Origin: Thermoguttaceae bacterium | GTDB lineage: Bacteria; Planctomycetota; Planctomycetia; Pirellulales; Thermoguttaceae | Reading direction: 5' to 3' | DNA length: 57,929 nt | NCBI GenBank assembly: GCA_017454585.1 | Contig: JAFTCU010000110.1 | Span: 1-57,929, forward strand | Shown: piece after piece, positions 1 to 9,442 of the stretch | Layout: the number at the start of each line of letters is the position of its first letter | How positions within the stretch are numbered: the first letter of the stretch is position 1 | Translations under genes and position numbers: made by a program | Notes under the pieces: model-generated | Seen by the model: the letters and a program-made list of their open reading frames with translations, nothing else | What the model was told of the DNA's origin: nothing | The model's database searches: none

Positions 1-525
1 CGGTCCGTGACGCCTTCGCCGCCTTGTATTGTGGTCGGCCTGTCCTTCGGAGGGATGCTCGCGCCCTATATTGCCGAAGAACTCGGGGCGGAGTACTGCG
101 TTCTTCTCGCCTCGGCCAAAAGCGGCAGGGATTTCCCGCGCCGTTACCGGGCCGGGCGCTTCCTGTTCCGCTGGTTCCCATGGCTTATCTTCATGATGAT
201 CGGTCTGGGAAAATGCGGAGTCCGCGTCCTGAATTGGCTGCCCGGCTCGAAATGGAGAAGTGTTCGCGAGCAGTTTCTGGAATCTCCGACCCGGCAGATG
301 TTTCTTTTTTTACGAATGATTTTGGACTGGGCGTTTGAAAATCCGGAAGTGCCCGAAAGAAAAACGCCGCTCCTTCAGATCCATGGAGACAAAGACCGGT
401 TGATCCCGATAAAAAACGTGTGGCCGGACGTCGTCATCCCGGGCGGCGGGCATTTGTTCCTGCTGACCCATTTTGATGCGGTGCTGCCGATTTTGCAGGA
501 CCTTGAAAAGAAATTGGATGGTTGA
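1..525 (+). CDS. Alpha/beta hydrolase, 5' truncated by window edge
   Basis: The frame is open from base 1, so the visible ~174 residues are the C-terminal part of a longer protein; a GTG at position 7 is unlikely to be the true start. The motif GLSFGG fits the alpha/beta-hydrolase nucleophile elbow GxSxG, with Ser as nucleophile. Further on, HGDKDRLIPI fits the strand carrying the acidic residue, and GGGHLFLLTH carries the catalytic His. This gives a Ser-Asp-His triad in the usual order. The substrate cannot be told. The gene ends 116 bp before cmk on the same strand, so co-transcription is possible. No signal peptide can be judged because the N-terminus is missing. Confidence 0.75.
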   Translation, partial: RSVTPSPPCIVVGLSFGGMLAPYIAEELGAEYCVLLASAKSGRDFPRRYRAGRFLFRWFPWLIFMMIGLGKCGVRVLNWLPGSKWRSVREQFLESPTRQMFLFLRMILDWAFENPEVPERKTPLLQIHGDKDRLIPIKNVWPDVVIPGGGHLFLLTHFDAVLPILQDLEKKLDG

Positions 526-641
526 CTTGCGTCACCGGCTAAAAATCGGGATTTACAGGATTTGCCTGAAGGAAAGCGTGAAAACCTCCGAAATTAAAGA
601 AATACAGAATCCCTTTTGCCACTTGATTTTGGATTATCCCC

Positions 642-1289
642 ATGATTATTACGATTGACGGCCCGGCAGGTTCGGGCAAAAGCACCGTCGCGAGTCGCCT
701 CGCTGAAGTTTTGGGTTTTCAGTATTTGCGTACCGGGCTGATGTACCGCGCGGTGGCTTTGGCGGGTCTGCGCCGCGGCGTGGACTGGGACGATCCGGAC
801 GCGCTCGTTCAGGTGGCGAAGGAAATTCATCTGACGTTCGACGGCCCGCACATTTTCCTCGACGGCGAGGACGTTTCCACCGAAGTCGAGACGCTGCGGG
901 TGACGGCCGTGACGAAATACTCCGCGGGAAACCCGGCCATTCGGGAAATCCTCACGGCCATGCAGCAGGAGTATGCCGCCCGGACGAACTGCATCACGGA
1001 AGGACGCGACCAGGGGACCGTCGTGTTTCCGCACGCGGAGCTGAAAATTTACCTCGACGCGACGCCCGAGGAGCGTGCCCGGCGGCGGTTCGAACAGAAA
1101 AAAGCCCTCGGCGAGCCGGCGGATTACGACGAGATCCTGGCGGGGATCGTCCAGCGTGACTTTGAGGATTCGACCCGGGAGATCGCCCCGCTCAAGCCCG
1201 CCCCGGACGCGGTCCACATCCTCTCCGACGGCATGACAGTGGAAGAGGTAGTGGAGAAAATCAGGGCGATGGTCGGAAAAAATGAATAA
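642..1289 (+). CDS. cmk: Cytidylate kinase
   Basis: Phosphorylates CMP and dCMP with ATP in the cytoplasm, feeding CTP and dCTP synthesis. The 215-aa length is normal. The P-loop GPAGSGKST lies at residues 6-14, followed by the NMP-binding region TGLMYRAVAL, the motif EGRDQGTVVFP, and the LID-like stretch ERARRRFEQKK with DSTREIAPLKPA near the C-terminus. All match bacterial Cmk. One oddity: the family usually has Asp before Thr/Ser-Gly in the motif DTGAMYR, but here the residue is Arg (YLRTGLMYR). No clear Shine-Dalgarno precedes the ATG. The stop codon lies inside a heptad repeat array that forms one arm of an inverted repeat (1281-1396). Confidence 0.95.
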   Translation: MIITIDGPAGSGKSTVASRLAEVLGFQYLRTGLMYRAVALAGLRRGVDWDDPDALVQVAKEIHLTFDGPHIFLDGEDVSTEVETLRVTAVTKYSAGNPAIREILTAMQQEYAARTNCITEGRDQGTVVFPHAELKIYLDATPEERARRRFEQKKALGEPADYDEILAGIVQRDFEDSTREIAPLKPAPDAVHILSDGMTVEEVVEKIRAMVGKNE

Positions 1290-1396
1290 TGAATAACGAA
1301 TAATGAAAGGCGGTAATGGAGGCCGGAGGCCGGAATTACGCGTCAGGTTGAATGGAGGATTCCCCTCATTATTCGTTATTCGTTATTCATTATTCG
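1281..1396. repeat. Inverted pair of heptad (TAATGAA-type) arrays
   Basis: The left arm at 1281-1307 is a partial unit plus TAATGAA, TAACGAA, TAATGAA. The right arm at 1369-1396 is TTATTCG, TTATTCG, TTATTCA, TTATTCG, the same heptad family on the other strand. The arms can pair around a loop of about 60 nt that contains GGCCGGAGGCCGG. The cmk stop codon TAA (1287-1289) is formed by the start of a heptad. A related heptad array is found beside fusA (43780-43807). The rest of the gap to rpiB is AT-rich with no evident gene. Confidence 0.8.
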
Positions 1397-1544
1397 CTCT
1401 TTCACTCTCCATTTTTGCTATTTTGTTCAAATTTCTCTCCGGGGGCCTTGCGAAAATTTCAGATTGTGGTAGAATACCGTCTGAATCTATTTGGTTCGTG
1501 TATGACCAAATATAACCGCTTGTCAAACAAAAGCAGGTACTATC

Positions 1545-2009
1545 ATGCGTATTGCGATTGGAAGTGATCACCGTGGCGTGACGATGAAAGCCAAGGTCAT
1601 TGAGATTTTGCGTCAAAATGACCACGAAATCATCGAATGCACTGGCGAAGTTCGTGACAACGCGATCGATTATCCCGATGTGGCGCGTCAGGTAGCGGCC
1701 GCTGTAAGCAAAAATGAAGTGGACCGTGGGATCCTCATCTGCGGCACAGGGATCGGAATGTCGATTGTGGCCAACAAATTTCCGAATGTTCGCGCGGCCG
1801 TGTGCGGCGACGAATTGACCGCGGAAATCAGCCGCCGGCATAATAATCTGAACGTTTTGTGCCTTTCCGGCGATATGCTCGGCGCGAATGCGCTTGAGGG
1901 GATCCTGAAAAAGTGGCTCAAAACTGAATTTGAAGGCGGGCGTCATGAACGTCGTATTCAAAAAATCGCGCAAATCGAAGCGGATATTGCCGCGGGACGT
2001 GTTTTTTAG
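1545..2009 (+). CDS. rpiB: Ribose-5-phosphate isomerase B (RpiB/LacAB family)
   Basis: Interconverts ribose 5-phosphate and ribulose 5-phosphate in the non-oxidative pentose phosphate pathway. The 154-aa protein starts MRIAIGSDHRG, the typical opening of the family, with the phosphate-binding and catalytic region ILICGTGIGMSIVANKFP holding the expected active-site Cys and the GTGIG loop. The conserved RRHNNLNVLCLSGDMLG follows. Related family members act on allose 6-phosphate or galactose 6-phosphate, but a single, non-duplicated gene in this context best fits RpiB. AGG lies about 8 bases upstream of the ATG. It sits alone between cmk and sat on the same strand. Confidence 0.93.
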   Translation: MRIAIGSDHRGVTMKAKVIEILRQNDHEIIECTGEVRDNAIDYPDVARQVAAAVSKNEVDRGILICGTGIGMSIVANKFPNVRAAVCGDELTAEISRRHNNLNVLCLSGDMLGANALEGILKKWLKTEFEGGRHERRIQKIAQIEADIAAGRVF

Positions 2010-2063
2010 CTATTACCAACCCCAGAACCCAAGTAAAACTTTTTATACAAAAGGAGCACTCAC

Positions 2064-3323
2064 ATGGCACAGCTTATTCTTCCGCATGGCGGACTTCAGG
2101 AACCTGTTTGCTGCACCGTTTGCGGCTGCAAAAAAGATGAATTTCTCGCGGAGGCCGCGACGCTCGTAAAAGTCCCGGTTTCGGACGCTGACCTTTCCAC
2201 CGTCTATCGTTTTGGCGACGGCGCGCTCAGCCCGCTTGAAGGTCCGATGGATTCCGAGGCGTGGAACCGTGTCCTGAATGAGGAGTGCATCCTGTTCAAC
2301 GGCCAGAAGTACGCTTGGACGATTCCGCTCGCTTTCCCGATGACGAAAGAACTGGCCGAAACCATAAAACCCGGTCAGAAAGTCGCGCTGGTCAACTCGA
2401 AAGATGAAATCGTCGCGACGGTGGACGTGACCGACGTCTATCCGTGGGACAAAATGGACTACATCAAGAAGGTTTACCTCACCGATCGGACCGACCACCC
2501 CGGCGCGGACATGGCGCTGGTGAACGACGCGGGCAAAGACTGGCTCCTCGGAGGTAAGATCCAGGTTCTGCCGCAGCCGAAAAACCCGAGCTTCGGGAAA
2601 TACGTGCTCAGCCCACGCGAAGTCCGTGCGCTGCTCGAAAGCAAAGGCTGGGAACGCTGCGTGGCGTTCCAGACGCGTAACCCGCTGCACCGCGCGCATG
2701 AGTACGCCCTGGTTTACGGCCTTGAGACGCTGATCCGTCAGGGCTTCAACGCGGGCGCCTGCCTGAACCCACTCATCGGCGAGACGAAGGGTGACGACGT
2801 TTGCGCCGAAATTCGTATGCAGACCTACGAGAAGCTGATCGAAAACCGCGCGCTGGGCGAAGGCGACAGCGACCCGGAACTCTGGGGTCCGCGCAATGAA
2901 AGCGTTCCAGACCGCGTGATCCTGCTCGGGCTGGACATCAAAATGTTCTACGGGGGACCGAAAGAAGCCGTGATGCACGCGATCTACCGCCAGAACTTTG
3001 GCTTCACCGACATCATCATCGGCCGCAAGCACGCCGACGCGCCGTACAAAGACGGCACGGCGATCTGGGGCGACTTCGACGCGCAGGAAATCTTCAAAAA
3101 CCTCAAGGGCGACCTGAAGATCCACAATTTGAACGTCGGTTTTGCCGCATATTACGACTCGATCGGCCGCGTGGACCTGATGGAAAACCACAAGGACGAG
3201 AAACCGGTCTTCATTTCCGGAAAAGATGTCCGCAAGACGCTCAAGGAAGGCAAGCACGTGGACCCGCGCATTATGCGTGAAAGCACCAGCGCGATCCTGG
3301 CGGCGGCGATGAGCCAGAACTGA
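2064..3323 (+). CDS. sat: Sulfate adenylyltransferase (ATP sulfurylase), monofunctional type
   Basis: Makes adenosine 5'-phosphosulfate (APS) and pyrophosphate from ATP and sulfate, the first step of sulfate activation. The 419-aa protein has the nucleotide-binding motif [11 protein letters not shown] (family QxRNPxHxxHE) near residue 205 and the second signature [12 protein letters not shown] near residue 330. It is the homo-oligomeric Sat type, not the CysD/CysN type. A strong AAGGAG Shine-Dalgarno precedes the ATG. No APS kinase or APS reductase is adjacent, so the next pathway step lies elsewhere. The N-terminus contains a CCxVCGCKK cysteine cluster that could bind metal; this is only an inference. 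A good terminator follows at 3351. Confidence 0.95.
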   Translation: MAQLILPHGGLQEPVCCTVCGCKKDEFLAEAATLVKVPVSDADLSTVYRFGDGALSPLEGPMDSEAWNRVLNEECILFNGQKYAWTIPLAFPMTKELAETIKPGQKVALVNSKDEIVATVDVTDVYPWDKMDYIKKVYLTDRTDHPGADMALVNDAGKDWLLGGKIQVLPQPKNPSFGKYVLSPREVRALLESKGWERCVAFQTRNPLHRAHEYALVYGLETLIRQGFNAGACLNPLIGETKGDDVCAEIRMQTYEKLIENRALGEGDSDPELWGPRNESVPDRVILLGLDIKMFYGGPKEAVMHAIYRQNFGFTDIIIGRKHADAPYKDGTAIWGDFDAQEIFKNLKGDLKIHNLNVGFAAYYDSIGRVDLMENHKDEKPVFISGKDVRKTLKEGKHVDPRIMRESTSAILAAAMSQN

Positions 3324-3350
3324 GTGAAACGTTTCTGATCGACGAATGGA

Positions 3351-3386
3351 AAGGCGGTCCACGCGGCCGCCTTTTGAGTTTTTTCT
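3351..3386 (+). terminator. Rho-independent terminator after sat
   Basis: A perfect 7-bp stem AAGGCGG/CCGCCTT (3351-3357 with 3367-3373) is followed by a T-rich tract. It ends the sat transcript just before the helicase gene at 3405. Confidence 0.8.
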
Positions 3387-3404
3387 TTTTCCTTTTTTTC
3401 TCTT

Positions 3405-5816
3405 ATGCTTTCCGAATCCCTACTTTCCCGACTCACCGACTCACAGCGCAGCGCCGTTCTGCATCGGGACGGGCCGTTGCTGGTCGTCGCTGGCCCTGGA
3501 AGCGGGAAAACGCGAGTCGTGACCCACCGGGTCGCGCAGCTCTTGAGCGAAGGGGTTCCGCCGTCCGCCATTCTGGTTTTGACCTTCACGAATAAGGCCG
3601 CAGACGAAATGAAAGAGCGCGTCCGCCAGCTCGTCGGCGTTTCGGACGTTTGGATCGGGACGTTCCACCGCTTCTGCTCCCGCCTTCTGCGCCAGTACGC
3701 GGACCGGGTCGGGCTGGGTTCCGATTACACGATTTACTCGTCGAACGATTCCATTGCGGCCATGCGCAGCGCGATGGACCGTCTGAAGGAAATGGACGCG
3801 GAAAAGGACGGGCGATTTATCGACCTGAAATATTCGGCCGAGTCGATCGCCCACGCCGTCAGCGCGCTGAAAAGCCGGTTTCTGGATCCGATCCATGATT
3901 TTAAACCGGAGCCGAATAATGACCGGGAGGCGTTCTTGCAGGCCCTGCTTCCGGTACACGCCCATCAGCTTCAGCTTGCGAACGCGGTCGATTTCGACGA
4001 TTTGCTCCTTCTGACGGTTCGGCTTTTCCGGGAGAATCCGACACTCCGCCGGCAGTTGGGCGCACAGTTCCAGTACGTGCTGATCGACGAGTACCAGGAC
4101 ACGAATCTGGCGCAGTACGCCATTTCGCACGCCCTGACGATGGAGACGCGGAATCTCATGGCGGCGGGCGATCCGGATCAGTCGATTTACGGCTGGAGAG
4201 GTGCGAATATTTCGAACATTCTGGAGTTTGAAAAGGATTTTCCCGGTGCGGAGGTCGTGAATCTGGAAGAAAATTTCCGTTCGACCCAGTTCATTCTCAA
4301 CGCGGCGGGCCGCCTCATCGAGCATAACACTCAGCGCAAGCCCAAGGCCCTTTTCAGCCGGTTGGGGGACGGTCTGCCCGTCCGTTTTCAGGCCGACGCG
4401 GATGAAACGGCCGAGGCGGAACGTATTGCGTCAGAGATCGCGGACGCTCTGCGCAGCGGCGTGCGTGAGCCGTCAGATTTTGCGATTTTCTACCGGATGA
4501 ACGCCCTGAGCCTCAACTTCGAGAAAGCGCTCCGGCTTCACGGCGTGCCGTTCCGGATCCTGCACGGGACGGAGTTTTTCGACCGGACGGAGATACGCGA
4601 CCTGCTGGCGTACTTCCGGTTGCTTGCCAACCCTCACGATGACGAGGCATTTCTGCGTGTCGTGAACATTCCGGCGCGAGGCATTGGAAAAACGTCTCTC
4701 GAACATCTGCGCCGTTTCGCGTGGGAAAACGGGTACTCGCTTTGGGAGGCGGCCCAGCACGTCAACGAGTGCGAAAAGCTGAAAAACCGCGCGAAACAGG
4801 CGATCCAGGCATTTTGCGAGCTGATCCTGAATTTGCATTACGGGGACGACGCTTCCAGCGTCGTTTCAAAATCGGAAGGCACTGAAATCAAAGAAACGAC
4901 GCTGGAAGCGTCGTCTCCGCAGGAGCCCCCGCAAACACTTCTCACGCTGGCGCAGCGGGTCGTGGAGTTGAGTGGGTACGCGGCCCAGTTTGACGCTTCG
5001 GATGAGCTTGACGCCCAGCGCCTGCGGAACGTGGAGGAATTTCTTTCAATGGCTGGCCGGTTTGACGAGACCGCGCCGGTTCCGACACTTGGGGCGTTTT
5101 TGGAGCAAAACGCGCTTGTGAGTGATGCTGATGATGTGCAGCTTGCAGAGCAGGACGACGTTTTTGACGAAAATCAGCCGCGGAATACGGTCGCTCTGAT
5201 GACGCTTCACGCGGCCAAGGGGCTGGAATTCCCGGTCGTTTATCTGACGGCGTGCGAACACGGTATTTTGCCGCATGAACGAGCATTTGAAGATCCAAAT
5301 GAGCTGGAAGAGGAACGCCGCCTGATGTTCGTCGGAATGACGCGGGCGAAAGAAGAGCTGAACCTTTCCATGGCCGAAAGCCGGGAAAACGGGGGCAGGA
5401 GGAGCGTCGCCGCGCCGAGCCCGTTCCTCATGGAGCTTCCGCGCGAAGAAATGAGGATGGAAAACTTCCAGGCGACGCTTTCGTTCGATTCGTTCGAATT
5501 CCGGCCACGAGGAGGAAAACGTACGGAACGTTTGGATGAATCCTTTGGTGAGAGCCCTGCGGAAGCGGTTTTTGTGCCGAAAAACCCGTTAGAGGCCGAT
5601 GAATCCGAGGCGTGGATCGACGAGGATGCACAGTTTGCGGAACCGGCGGATTATCAGCCGCGTAATTCCCATCAGAAATTAAAGAAAAAACCAACGTTGA
5701 AACCTGCGTCGAAACCTGTTCAATCGGACGCGCCGATTCTGAAAAAACTTCCTGCGATCCCGGGTTTAATGACCGGGGCGGATCTGCTTCGCCAGAAAGA
5801 GGAAGACGATTTCTAG
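3405..5816 (+). CDS. pcrA: UvrD/PcrA-type superfamily 1 DNA helicase
   Basis: An ATP-dependent 3'-5' DNA helicase acting in repair, fork processing and removal of recombinase filaments. All SF1A motifs are present in order: Walker A GPGSGKT (residues 30-36), TFTNKAADEM, Walker B DEYQDT (about 228), GDPDQSIYGWRGA (255-267), LEENFRST, TLHAAKGLEF and FVGMTRAKEEL. The 803-aa length is slightly above average. The C-terminal ~120 residues are charged and low in complexity, as in many PcrA tails. An oddity: residues about 478-505 are encoded by two inverted copies of a palindromic repeat (4838-4919) that read through in frame. The start lacks a clear Shine-Dalgarno. Converges with the AsmA-like gene, with only 23 bp between the stops. 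Confidence 0.92.
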   Translation: MLSESLLSRLTDSQRSAVLHRDGPLLVVAGPGSGKTRVVTHRVAQLLSEGVPPSAILVLTFTNKAADEMKERVRQLVGVSDVWIGTFHRFCSRLLRQYADRVGLGSDYTIYSSNDSIAAMRSAMDRLKEMDAEKDGRFIDLKYSAESIAHAVSALKSRFLDPIHDFKPEPNNDREAFLQALLPVHAHQLQLANAVDFDDLLLLTVRLFRENPTLRRQLGAQFQYVLIDEYQDTNLAQYAISHALTMETRNLMAAGDPDQSIYGWRGANISNILEFEKDFPGAEVVNLEENFRSTQFILNAAGRLIEHNTQRKPKALFSRLGDGLPVRFQADADETAEAERIASEIADALRSGVREPSDFAIFYRMNALSLNFEKALRLHGVPFRILHGTEFFDRTEIRDLLAYFRLLANPHDDEAFLRVVNIPARGIGKTSLEHLRRFAWENGYSLWEAAQHVNECEKLKNRAKQAIQAFCELILNLHYGDDASSVVSKSEGTEIKETTLEASSPQEPPQTLLTLAQRVVELSGYAAQFDASDELDAQRLRNVEEFLSMAGRFDETAPVPTLGAFLEQNALVSDADDVQLAEQDDVFDENQPRNTVALMTLHAAKGLEFPVVYLTACEHGILPHERAFEDPNELEEERRLMFVGMTRAKEELNLSMAESRENGGRRSVAAPSPFLMELPREEMRMENFQATLSFDSFEFRPRGGKRTERLDESFGESPAEAVFVPKNPLEADESEAWIDEDAQFAEPADYQPRNSHQKLKKKPTLKPASKPVQSDAPILKKLPAIPGLMTGADLLRQKEEDDF
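4838..4919. repeat. Two inverted copies of a dispersed palindrome inside the helicase gene
   Basis: Copy A at 4838-4864 has a core GACGACGCT-TCC-AGCGTCGT; copy B at 4893-4919 is its reverse complement. A third copy follows the ferritin gene at 55035-55064, sharing 27 identical bases with copy A. Each unit is itself a hairpin, and A and B can also pair with each other. Both are translated in frame within the helicase, as YGDDASSVVS and ETTLEASS. Confidence 0.88.
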
Positions 5817-5839
5817 GTAAACCGGATTCCGACAAAAAC

Positions 5840-8800
5840 TTATTGTTTCTTTTTATTTTGGCCGGCGGGCGGAAGGAGTTCCTCGCCGAGCTGCTGGATG
5901 GCCATATTAAGCCCCGGAAGCGGTTTCTGGGAAATCTCGGGATTCTGGATAGGGCCTTTCATCGTGATAAGGAGCATTTGTCGGCCGGTCACGTGAAGCA
6001 GTGGGCTGACAACAGGGATATTGCGCTCGTTTGAGCCCATTACTGAGTAGAAAACCAGTTTCACCTGGCTCTTGAAGTCCATTTCTCCTTTCCCGATGAG
6101 GCTGAAAGCGTCACCGGAGAAGATGATTTTGTCGAAATAAACGTGGTTCCCGTCAATGTGAAACTCCGCATCGCCGGTGCTGAACCCGGTATTATTCACT
6201 TCTTTCAGGGAGAGAATTTTCAGGAGAGACATCATAACGGAAAGTTTATAAATATCGGCATCCACGAGGTGGAAATTGCCTTTGCCACGCAGTGAATGCA
6301 GGGAAGAATCTGTTCCGGTCAATGTCAGCTCGCCGAAGATTTTGCCTTTTAACTGGCTGTTTCCGGTGAGGATCGCGCAGTCTTCCAAATGCCCGTCCGT
6401 CAAAACGACACGGCTTTGAAATGTAGATGGATAGCCGAATTGCAGCGCGAAATTTCCATATAAAGTTCCTGCCATGCAGCGCAGGCTGATAGAACGGGAG
6501 GAAACCGCTGAATGAGTCTGAGATGCCGTTTGCGGTGGAACCAGTTTTTCATGCAAAAGACTTTCGGCTTTTCCTCCTAAAATAAGCTGCTGATTGTCAA
6601 TCCAGATGGGGCCTTGAACTTTCGTGAATTGAATGTTTTGCCGGAAAAGCGAATCGATATTCAATTCGCCGCCGCAGTAAAAGGCATTTTGGTCCCAGTG
6701 CCCCCGGAGTTGAACGCCACCATTAATGGCCGTCACAGGGAACGCTATGTCGATCGAGCCGTCCACGATCCCAAACTCGCCGTCCCAGTCGATAGAGAAG
6801 GGTTTTATCTGCTGACTGTCATAATGAACATCCAACGTACCGGAATAGAATAACGCCCCACTTGGCCGCTTGGAAGCGATCATGACGCGGGCTTCGGAAG
6901 GAAGAGCCATCATGAGATCACGGTCAAAGGCTAAACCATCAATCGCCAGACGATCGAAATTAAAATTCCACTGGTTGACCGACTGGACCATTCCGGAGGC
7001 TTTTCCCGAGAAGTGTGTTGAATCGTGTTCCGCATCGAAATCGGTTAGCTGGAAGTACCCATTTTGGTATTGGAAACTCCCCTGAAATTTGTCCAGAGTG
7101 TAGTTCATTTCGGGGAAATCGATTTGAATTCCCTGGTCGGTAGTATCCACCCAAAGAACCAAGTGTTTCTGACGCCCTGTTAAGGCCTGATTGATTGTTG
7201 AACCCGATGTTCCGGGCTGTGGGGAATTCAGTGCTGAATATTCGGTGGGGGATTTGTATTCGTAGCGAACATTTACAGGCCCCCGAGGCTGGATGTAACG
7301 GAAAAGTCCAGCCAGATTTGGCGGAAGATTCGCGAACAGGCTGCTATTTAGCTGGACGTTGGTGCCCGTGAGAGAAAACTCCCATTCGAGTGGTTTATTC
7401 CCTATGGGCATTTGACGGAAAGAAAGATTGGCGGCTTCGTTTTCCAGATCAGGGGCCTGAAATGCCTCGAGTGGTCCGTTACCGGGCCCGCCTGGGAGTT
7501 GTGAAGTGTTTGGAGTTTGGAAAAGGACTTGGGGGAACTTTGCCTGAAACGAAAAAACGACTTCGGCGTTCTGGTTCGATCCGCGAATATTTTGAGCCGA
7601 AATGGTGTGATTATTCACCAGGATCGTCCCCTCCATGTCGCGCAGAGGATAAGGAAAACTTTTGTATCGGCAGGAATTCTTCTGAAGATCCACGCGAAGA
7701 TCCAGGGATGACGCTGGTGTTCCGGAATCGCTGGAAAACGTATAATCGGCGTGAAGGTTAATGTTTCCTCCCAATTCCAGGTCACGAAGAAAATCCGCGG
7801 TTTCTTTCGGACAGGCGTTCAAAAGGCGCGCGTCCACAGGAAGTTTTTGGGCCTGAACAGTCAGTTTCCCGTTTGCCGGCTGAGGATTCTGTCGGGTGGG
7901 AACCGAAAAATCACCAGAGATCAGCGTTAAATTGTCACCGGTCTGAAAATCAAATAAGACCTGATTTCCTCGAAGCAAAATTTGTCCTGCAAGCTGTTTG
8001 ATCTCATACGGGAATTTATCGTAATTCACGCTGATGTTTGTGCATTGAATCTTTCCGTTTGGGGTCCAAAACTGTCCATCGTAGTAAAAGTCAGCCTCCA
8101 TATTGAACAGACCATCCGGGGAGAGGCTTTTCAAAAAACAGGCGATTTTTTCCGGAAGAGAGTCTAAAAGCGAGTCGGAAATATCAATATTCTCGAGTCT
8201 GGAAAGGATTCGTTTCGGTGCCGTGGGGCCGTAACCATGTTGGACGATGTTCAGATCGATGATCCCATCTCCCTGATGAACCTGCAGATTGGGAAAGCTG
8301 AACCCTTCGTTAGTCACCAGAAAATCCGTGGAGAGAGACGTAAGAGGTTGAGGGAAACGCGGGTCAGTGGAACGTCCATCCGCAAGTCTGCCTTCCAGAC
8401 GATAACGGGCAGAAACCAGCTCTTTCAGTCTGGAAACAAGCGTCAAATGCGTTTGGATCTCACCGCGAATAAATCGTACTTCCTGAAATCGCTCAGCCAG
8501 TTCAAGTGGCAGGGAATTCCGGAATTCTTCGTTAAAATGAAGCCCGGCAATATCTGCGTCTAGGAATATTGCATTCTGTCTGGTGTCGTAATTCCCTTTA
8601 AAGGAAACCCTTCGAGAATATTCTGATTCAACGGTTCCCGAGAATGGAAACAGATTAAATTTTTTCGGAGTGCCATCCGGATTTTGAGCGGCGTTACCGA
8701 ATACATCCGTGAGTTTTTCCTCGGCTGGGTCAATTTTGAGTTCCAGATTGCGCAGGATCAGTTTGCGTTCGCTTTTGGAGTCTTTCAAATCATGGACCTG

Positions 8801-9316
8801 AATCGTCGCGTTGTGAAACTGGATGACCGGTGCGGGGTCCATTGGGGCTATATTCGGATTAAATTTTAGCGCTTCCAGTGACCATGAACCATCCGGGCGG
8901 CGATAAATGTGAATCGTCGCCGAGTCGAAAATAATCGTGGAAACAGGAATATTCTTTTCCCGCGCCAGTTCGTCAAGCCGGGATTTGCAAATGAGCAGAA
9001 CGTGCTCCGCTTCGATCAAAGGAGGGAATTTTCTGGAGTGTCGGGAGGATGTACGGTACTTTTTCCCATCGGGTGAATAATTCGGTATCAGCTTGAAATG
9101 AGAAAGTACGAACCCTTTTTTCTGAACATAATGGGCAGAAGAGATGGAAACCCGGGCTTCTGTAAATCGCTCATTCAACGATTTGTTTATCTGCCGATAG
9201 ACAATGGGGTCCAGATGGTACGTGAGGAAACAGACGGCCAAAACGCCTCCAACGATGAGCAGGAAAACCACCCAACGAAGAAAAAGAAACCGGGTTCGGC
9301 GTATGACACGAGGCAT
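5840..9316 (-). CDS. AsmA-like envelope protein
   Basis: A 1158-aa protein with one N-terminal membrane anchor (about residues 11-31, FLRWVVFLLIVGGVLAVCFL) and a long beta-rich periplasmic body. The C-terminal ~200 residues show the AsmA-like pattern: LKGKIFGELTLTGTDSSLHSL, GKGNFHLVDADIYK, then GDAEFHIDGNHVYFDKI, SLIGKGEMDF and MKGPIQNPEI. This family forms lipid-transfer bridges between the inner and outer membranes of diderm bacteria, related to TamB and YhdP. The specific role here is inferred only. It lies 126 bp downstream of a porin gene on the same strand, which suits an outer-membrane biogenesis role. Weak spacing signals do not show whether the two share a transcript. Confidence 0.75.
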   Translation of the reverse strand: MPRVIRRTRFLFLRWVVFLLIVGGVLAVCFLTYHLDPIVYRQINKSLNERFTEARVSISSAHYVQKKGFVLSHFKLIPNYSPDGKKYRTSSRHSRKFPPLIEAEHVLLICKSRLDELAREKNIPVSTIIFDSATIHIYRRPDGSWSLEALKFNPNIAPMDPAPVIQFHNATIQVHDLKDSKSERKLILRNLELKIDPAEEKLTDVFGNAAQNPDGTPKKFNLFPFSGTVESEYSRRVSFKGNYDTRQNAIFLDADIAGLHFNEEFRNSLPLELAERFQEVRFIRGEIQTHLTLVSRLKELVSARYRLEGRLADGRSTDPRFPQPLTSLSTDFLVTNEGFSFPNLQVHQGDGIIDLNIVQHGYGPTAPKRILSRLENIDISDSLLDSLPEKIACFLKSLSPDGLFNMEADFYYDGQFWTPNGKIQCTNISVNYDKFPYEIKQLAGQILLRGNQVLFDFQTGDNLTLISGDFSVPTRQNPQPANGKLTVQAQKLPVDARLLNACPKETADFLRDLELGGNINLHADYTFSSDSGTPASSLDLRVDLQKNSCRYKSFPYPLRDMEGTILVNNHTISAQNIRGSNQNAEVVFSFQAKFPQVLFQTPNTSQLPGGPGNGPLEAFQAPDLENEAANLSFRQMPIGNKPLEWEFSLTGTNVQLNSSLFANLPPNLAGLFRYIQPRGPVNVRYEYKSPTEYSALNSPQPGTSGSTINQALTGRQKHLVLWVDTTDQGIQIDFPEMNYTLDKFQGSFQYQNGYFQLTDFDAEHDSTHFSGKASGMVQSVNQWNFNFDRLAIDGLAFDRDLMMALPSEARVMIASKRPSGALFYSGTLDVHYDSQQIKPFSIDWDGEFGIVDGSIDIAFPVTAINGGVQLRGHWDQNAFYCGGELNIDSLFRQNIQFTKVQGPIWIDNQQLILGGKAESLLHEKLVPPQTASQTHSAVSSRSISLRCMAGTLYGNFALQFGYPSTFQSRVVLTDGHLEDCAILTGNSQLKGKIFGELTLTGTDSSLHSLRGKGNFHLVDADIYKLSVMMSLLKILSLKEVNNTGFSTGDAEFHIDGNHVYFDKIIFSGDAFSLIGKGEMDFKSQVKLVFYSVMGSNERNIPVVSPLLHVTGRQMLLITMKGPIQNPEISQKPLPGLNMAIQQLGEELLPPAGQNKKKQ

Positions 9317-9442
9317 TCAGGTTCTTTGAATCAGAAAATGAGCGTTTAAAATAATAAAATAACTATGCACGAAAACCCGGAAGAATAGTTTCTCCCAGGT
9401 TTCCGGTAAAAATTTCAAAATGAATGTTTCGTCCGTAATTCG

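Noticed and set aside
2043..3362. A 439-residue minus-strand frame over sat
   Set aside because: It lies exactly antisense to a well-recognised ATP sulfurylase and has no family features.
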